Shown here: positions 62,149-64,000 of the stretch, one piece after another
How positions within the stretch are numbered: the stretch's first letter is position 1
Layout of the letters: each line of letters begins with the position of its first letter
Source: an uncultured Muribaculaceae bacterium
GTDB taxonomy: Bacteria > Bacteroidota > Bacteroidia > Bacteroidales > Muribaculaceae
Length of the DNA: 64,000 nt
Assembly: GCA_910585285.1 (NCBI GenBank)
Contig: CAJUDL010000016.1
Location: 2,586 to 66,585 of the forward strand
Direction: 5' to 3'
Translations under genes and position numbers: made by a program
The notes under the pieces: model-generated
Told to the model about the DNA's origin: nothing
Database searches by the model: none
What the model saw: the letters and a program-made list of their open reading frames with translations, nothing else

Positions 62149-63087
62149 ATGATAACCCCTTCAACGCTCAGGAATGGAGATAAAGTGGCAATAATATCTC
62201 CTGCATCGGTAGTTAAGCCGGAATATATTGATCAGGCTGCCGAATACCTTCGCACCAACGGTCTTGAACCGGTGGTGATGCCGCATGCTAAAGGTCCGGC
62301 ATACGGGTCTTTTGCCGCAAATCCGCTCCATAGGATAGTGGATTTTCTTAATGTGTGGACAGATCCCGATATAAAAGCGGTGTTGTGTTCACGCGGAGGA
62401 TATGGTGCCACACATTTACTGTCGTTGGTTCCCTATGGTCTTTTGTCTGATTTTCCCAAATGGCTTATAGGATTTTCGGATATTTCCGCATTGCATGCCT
62501 TATTGCTATATAACGGAGTTGCCTCGATTCACGGACCGATGGCAAAGGACTTCCGTGATGATCATGAAGGTGGAAGAACCGTTGTAGAATTTCTGAAAAC
62601 GGGAGTATTGCCGGAGTATAGTTTCGAAAATAAGGAATCCGATATAATGCCATGTAATATTCCCGGAGAGGCACGAGGAACGCTCATCGGAGGGAATCTG
62701 GCAGTGCTCAATGGACTGGCAGCCACCCCTTATGATATGCTTGCCCGCGCGCTGAAGGAAAATTGTGTGTTATTTATTGAGGATATTGCTGAACCTATTT
62801 ATAAGATTGAGCGTATTTTATATAGACTTCTTATGCAAGGCGTATTCACAAAATTGAAAGGTCTTGCCGTGGGACAGTTTACGGAATCTTCAGCTGACAG
62901 AAATTATCCATCCACAGAACGCATGATAGAACGCTTTCTGCAAGAGAAAGGAATTAAAGATATTCCTGTGGCGTATAATCTCCCGGTTGGTCATTTCCCG
63001 CACAACATGCCTGTAATTGAAGGCTCGCAAGTGCGACTCTCCGTCTCTTCAGACGCCGCCACTCTAACCACACTCGATTTTAAATAA
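62149..63087 (+). CDS. LD-carboxypeptidase / MccF-like S66 peptidase
   Basis: 312 residues. GDKVAIISPASVV at the start, LCSRGGYGATHLL, the nucleophile Ser in GFSDISALH near residue 107, the catalytic Glu in LFIEDIAEP and His in LPVGHFPHN. S66 enzymes remove the terminal D-Ala from murein tetrapeptides in the cytoplasm. No signal peptide is seen, which fits cell-wall recycling. Confidence 0.92.
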   Translation: MITPSTLRNGDKVAIISPASVVKPEYIDQAAEYLRTNGLEPVVMPHAKGPAYGSFAANPLHRIVDFLNVWTDPDIKAVLCSRGGYGATHLLSLVPYGLLSDFPKWLIGFSDISALHALLLYNGVASIHGPMAKDFRDDHEGGRTVVEFLKTGVLPEYSFENKESDIMPCNIPGEARGTLIGGNLAVLNGLAATPYDMLARALKENCVLFIEDIAEPIYKIERILYRLLMQGVFTKLKGLAVGQFTESSADRNYPSTERMIERFLQEKGIKDIPVAYNLPVGHFPHNMPVIEGSQVRLSVSSDAATLTTLDFK

Positions 63088-63129
63088 TCAAATGATTGTT
63101 TTTAATATTTGACGGTGATTTTATGGATA

Positions 63130-63696
63130 TTATTGTGGTTTGAATCCGATGGCAGGGCGGGTGGCTTTCAGGGTTTTCTTTTCAGCTTGTAGTTCGGCAA
63201 GCGATTCATTGATGAGTTCTATCTGCATCCGCGTATCCTCATTCACATCGTTAACATCCGTGATGACTTCCTCGATGTAGTTTTCCAACTTTTCGATACG
63301 TTGCTCCAATACTGCGAATTTATCTGTCTTTGGTAAAGACATAAATTGTCTCATGGCGACAAATGCACGTGCCACCAGGATACTCACGTGAATAGCAACA
63401 CTGCTTCTTAAGATGCTTGACAGCATTACCACTCCATGTTCGGTAAATGCATATGGTACAGAATTTTTTGGACGTTTGGCTCTTGATGTCATCACAAATT
63501 GTGATGACATATTCTCCCATTCTCCCGCACTTAGTTGAAACATGAAATCATAGGGGAAGCGCTCTGCGTTACGTTTTACTGCTTGATTCAAAACGCGTGT
63601 CTCAACTTGATATAGTTCAGCAAGGTCAAAATCAAGCATCACTTTCTGACCGCGGATCTCATATATTTTGGATCGGACAAGTTCAAGATCGTTCAT
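63130..63696 (-). CDS. ORF6N-domain DNA-binding protein, copy 3
   Basis: 188 residues. MNDLELVRSKIYEIRGQKVM and FDLAELYQVET match copy 2, as does the C-terminal coiled coil ENYIEEVITDVNDVNEDTR. The middle is different (MSSQFVMTSRAKRPKNSV, PYAFTEHGVVMLSSILRS). Codons 63-71 contain a perfect 25-base palindrome. The gene has a strong promoter and the duplicated upstream hairpin. It converges on the S66 gene. Confidence 0.88.
   Translation of the reverse strand: MNDLELVRSKIYEIRGQKVMLDFDLAELYQVETRVLNQAVKRNAERFPYDFMFQLSAGEWENMSSQFVMTSRAKRPKNSVPYAFTEHGVVMLSSILRSSVAIHVSILVARAFVAMRQFMSLPKTDKFAVLEQRIEKLENYIEEVITDVNDVNEDTRMQIELINESLAELQAEKKTLKATRPAIGFKPQ
63486..63510. repeat. Intragenic palindrome in ORF6N copy 3
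   Basis: Perfect 12-bp arms ATGTCATCACAA / TTGTGATGACAT around one A. Same codon region as the inverted repeats of copies 1 and 2. Confidence 0.9.
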
Positions 63697-63745
63697 GATT
63701 GCAACTGTAATATGTGCTATGGTTTTACAAATACTAATCTGTCTA

Positions 63746-63776
63746 CAAAGTTAAATATTTTTGTAAGATAATCAAA
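63746..63776 (-). promoter_or_regulatory. Promoter of ORF6N copy 3
   Basis: Coding strand TTTG, 19 bases, TAACTTTG, about 50 bases before the ATG; both boxes match the Bacteroidetes consensus. Confidence 0.75.
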
Positions 63777-63833
63777 TATTTATTAGCACTATGAATGTTC
63801 GATCGGATATTTTTCGGTTTCGTAACTTCCGAT

Positions 63834-63889
63834 TTATCGGGCACAGCCCGATAAGGTTAAAGGTTATAGGTAATAGGGTAAAGGTGAAT
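63834..63889. repeat. Class B element: TTATCGGG hairpin plus GGTTAAA heptad tract
   Basis: Hairpin TTATCGGG / CCCGATAA with loop CACAG (63834-63854) followed directly by 7-mers GGTTAAA, GGTTATA, GGTAATA, GGGTAAA, GGTGAAT and then TGGCGCG. The hairpin with its loop matches that upstream of copy 2. Confidence 0.8.
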
Positions 63890-64000
63890 TGGCGCGCCTC
63901 AACAAACCGAGTCTTAATTATTGGGATGCAAAGGCGCGAAGAGCGAAGCTTGATTCACAGTAATCGGTGAAACACGTTTGACAAATCTGTATCGAACGGT

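Larger units (their letters stand above)
63697..64000. other. Upstream cassette of ORF6N copy 3 and unassigned right end
   Basis: The region contains the ORF6N promoter, a stretch shared with the upstream side of copy 2 (from TTTTTGTAAGATAAT to GAATGTTC.ATCGGAT), the TTATCGGG hairpin and the GGTTAAA tract. In the last 100 bases I see only GGCGCGAAGAGCGAAGC and no gene. Confidence 0.6.

Overview
The window looks like the chromosome of a Bacteroidales bacterium, plausibly Muribaculaceae (the order is well supported, the family is inference). Supporting signs: TAnnTTTG-type promoter boxes, with a TTTG-like box 19-20 bp upstream where both boxes can be read; almost no Shine-Dalgarno sites; a SusC/SusD pair with ECF sigma/FecR control; the type IX secretion genes porX and porW; and a rhamnose operon in the order kinase-isomerase-permease-aldolase.

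Layout. 1-2.3 kb: 3'-truncated gene for a secreted EEP-fold protein, then 0.8 kb without genes that is rich in palindromes. 2.3-11.6 kb: a TonB-C-domain protein, then a minus-strand run polyprenyl synthase-rnpA-yidD-porW-porX-Sel1, then an exported protein coupled to a CHASE2 membrane protein. 11.6-20.7 kb: nadB, an S41 protease, mfd, pyrH, frr and an AT-rich GT2 gene. 20.8-26.4 kb: a tight minus-strand cluster rnhB-tatD-PCMD-dapB-lepB-wbqC-DUF4294. 26.5-52.8 kb: a polysaccharide utilisation locus. FecR and sigma lie on the minus strand. SusC with an STN domain, SusD, a GH43-like lipoprotein, two paralogous glycan-binding proteins, a mini type IX sorting-domain protein, GH97, GH78 rhamnosidase, GH2, a GH37-type enzyme and rhaB-rhaA-rhaT-rhaD lie on the plus strand. 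Together they would import and trim an L-rhamnose-containing glycan and convert rhamnose to dihydroxyacetone phosphate plus lactaldehyde. 52.8-64 kb: a lipoprotein, a Wzi-like outer-membrane protein, tRNA-Glu-rpsT-tRNA-Glu, a uridine-kinase-like protein, mgtE, mutS, a radical SAM enzyme and an S66 carboxypeptidase.

Two patterns are not explained by ordinary genes. First, many gene junctions hold imperfect 7-bp-periodic arrays. In co-directional pairs these fill the space from the upstream stop codon to the downstream ATG and form inverted arms of fixed polarity. Second, three ORF6N-domain genes occur, two flanking the sigma/anti-sigma pair. Each carries a different strong palindrome at the same codon position, and two share a duplicated upstream cassette. 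A 188-bp MITE-like palindrome and a 21-bp hairpin flanked by direct repeats lie near the left end.

All calls come from reading the sequence without database searches. Family names rest on recognised motifs, and substrate assignments within the PUL are inference.
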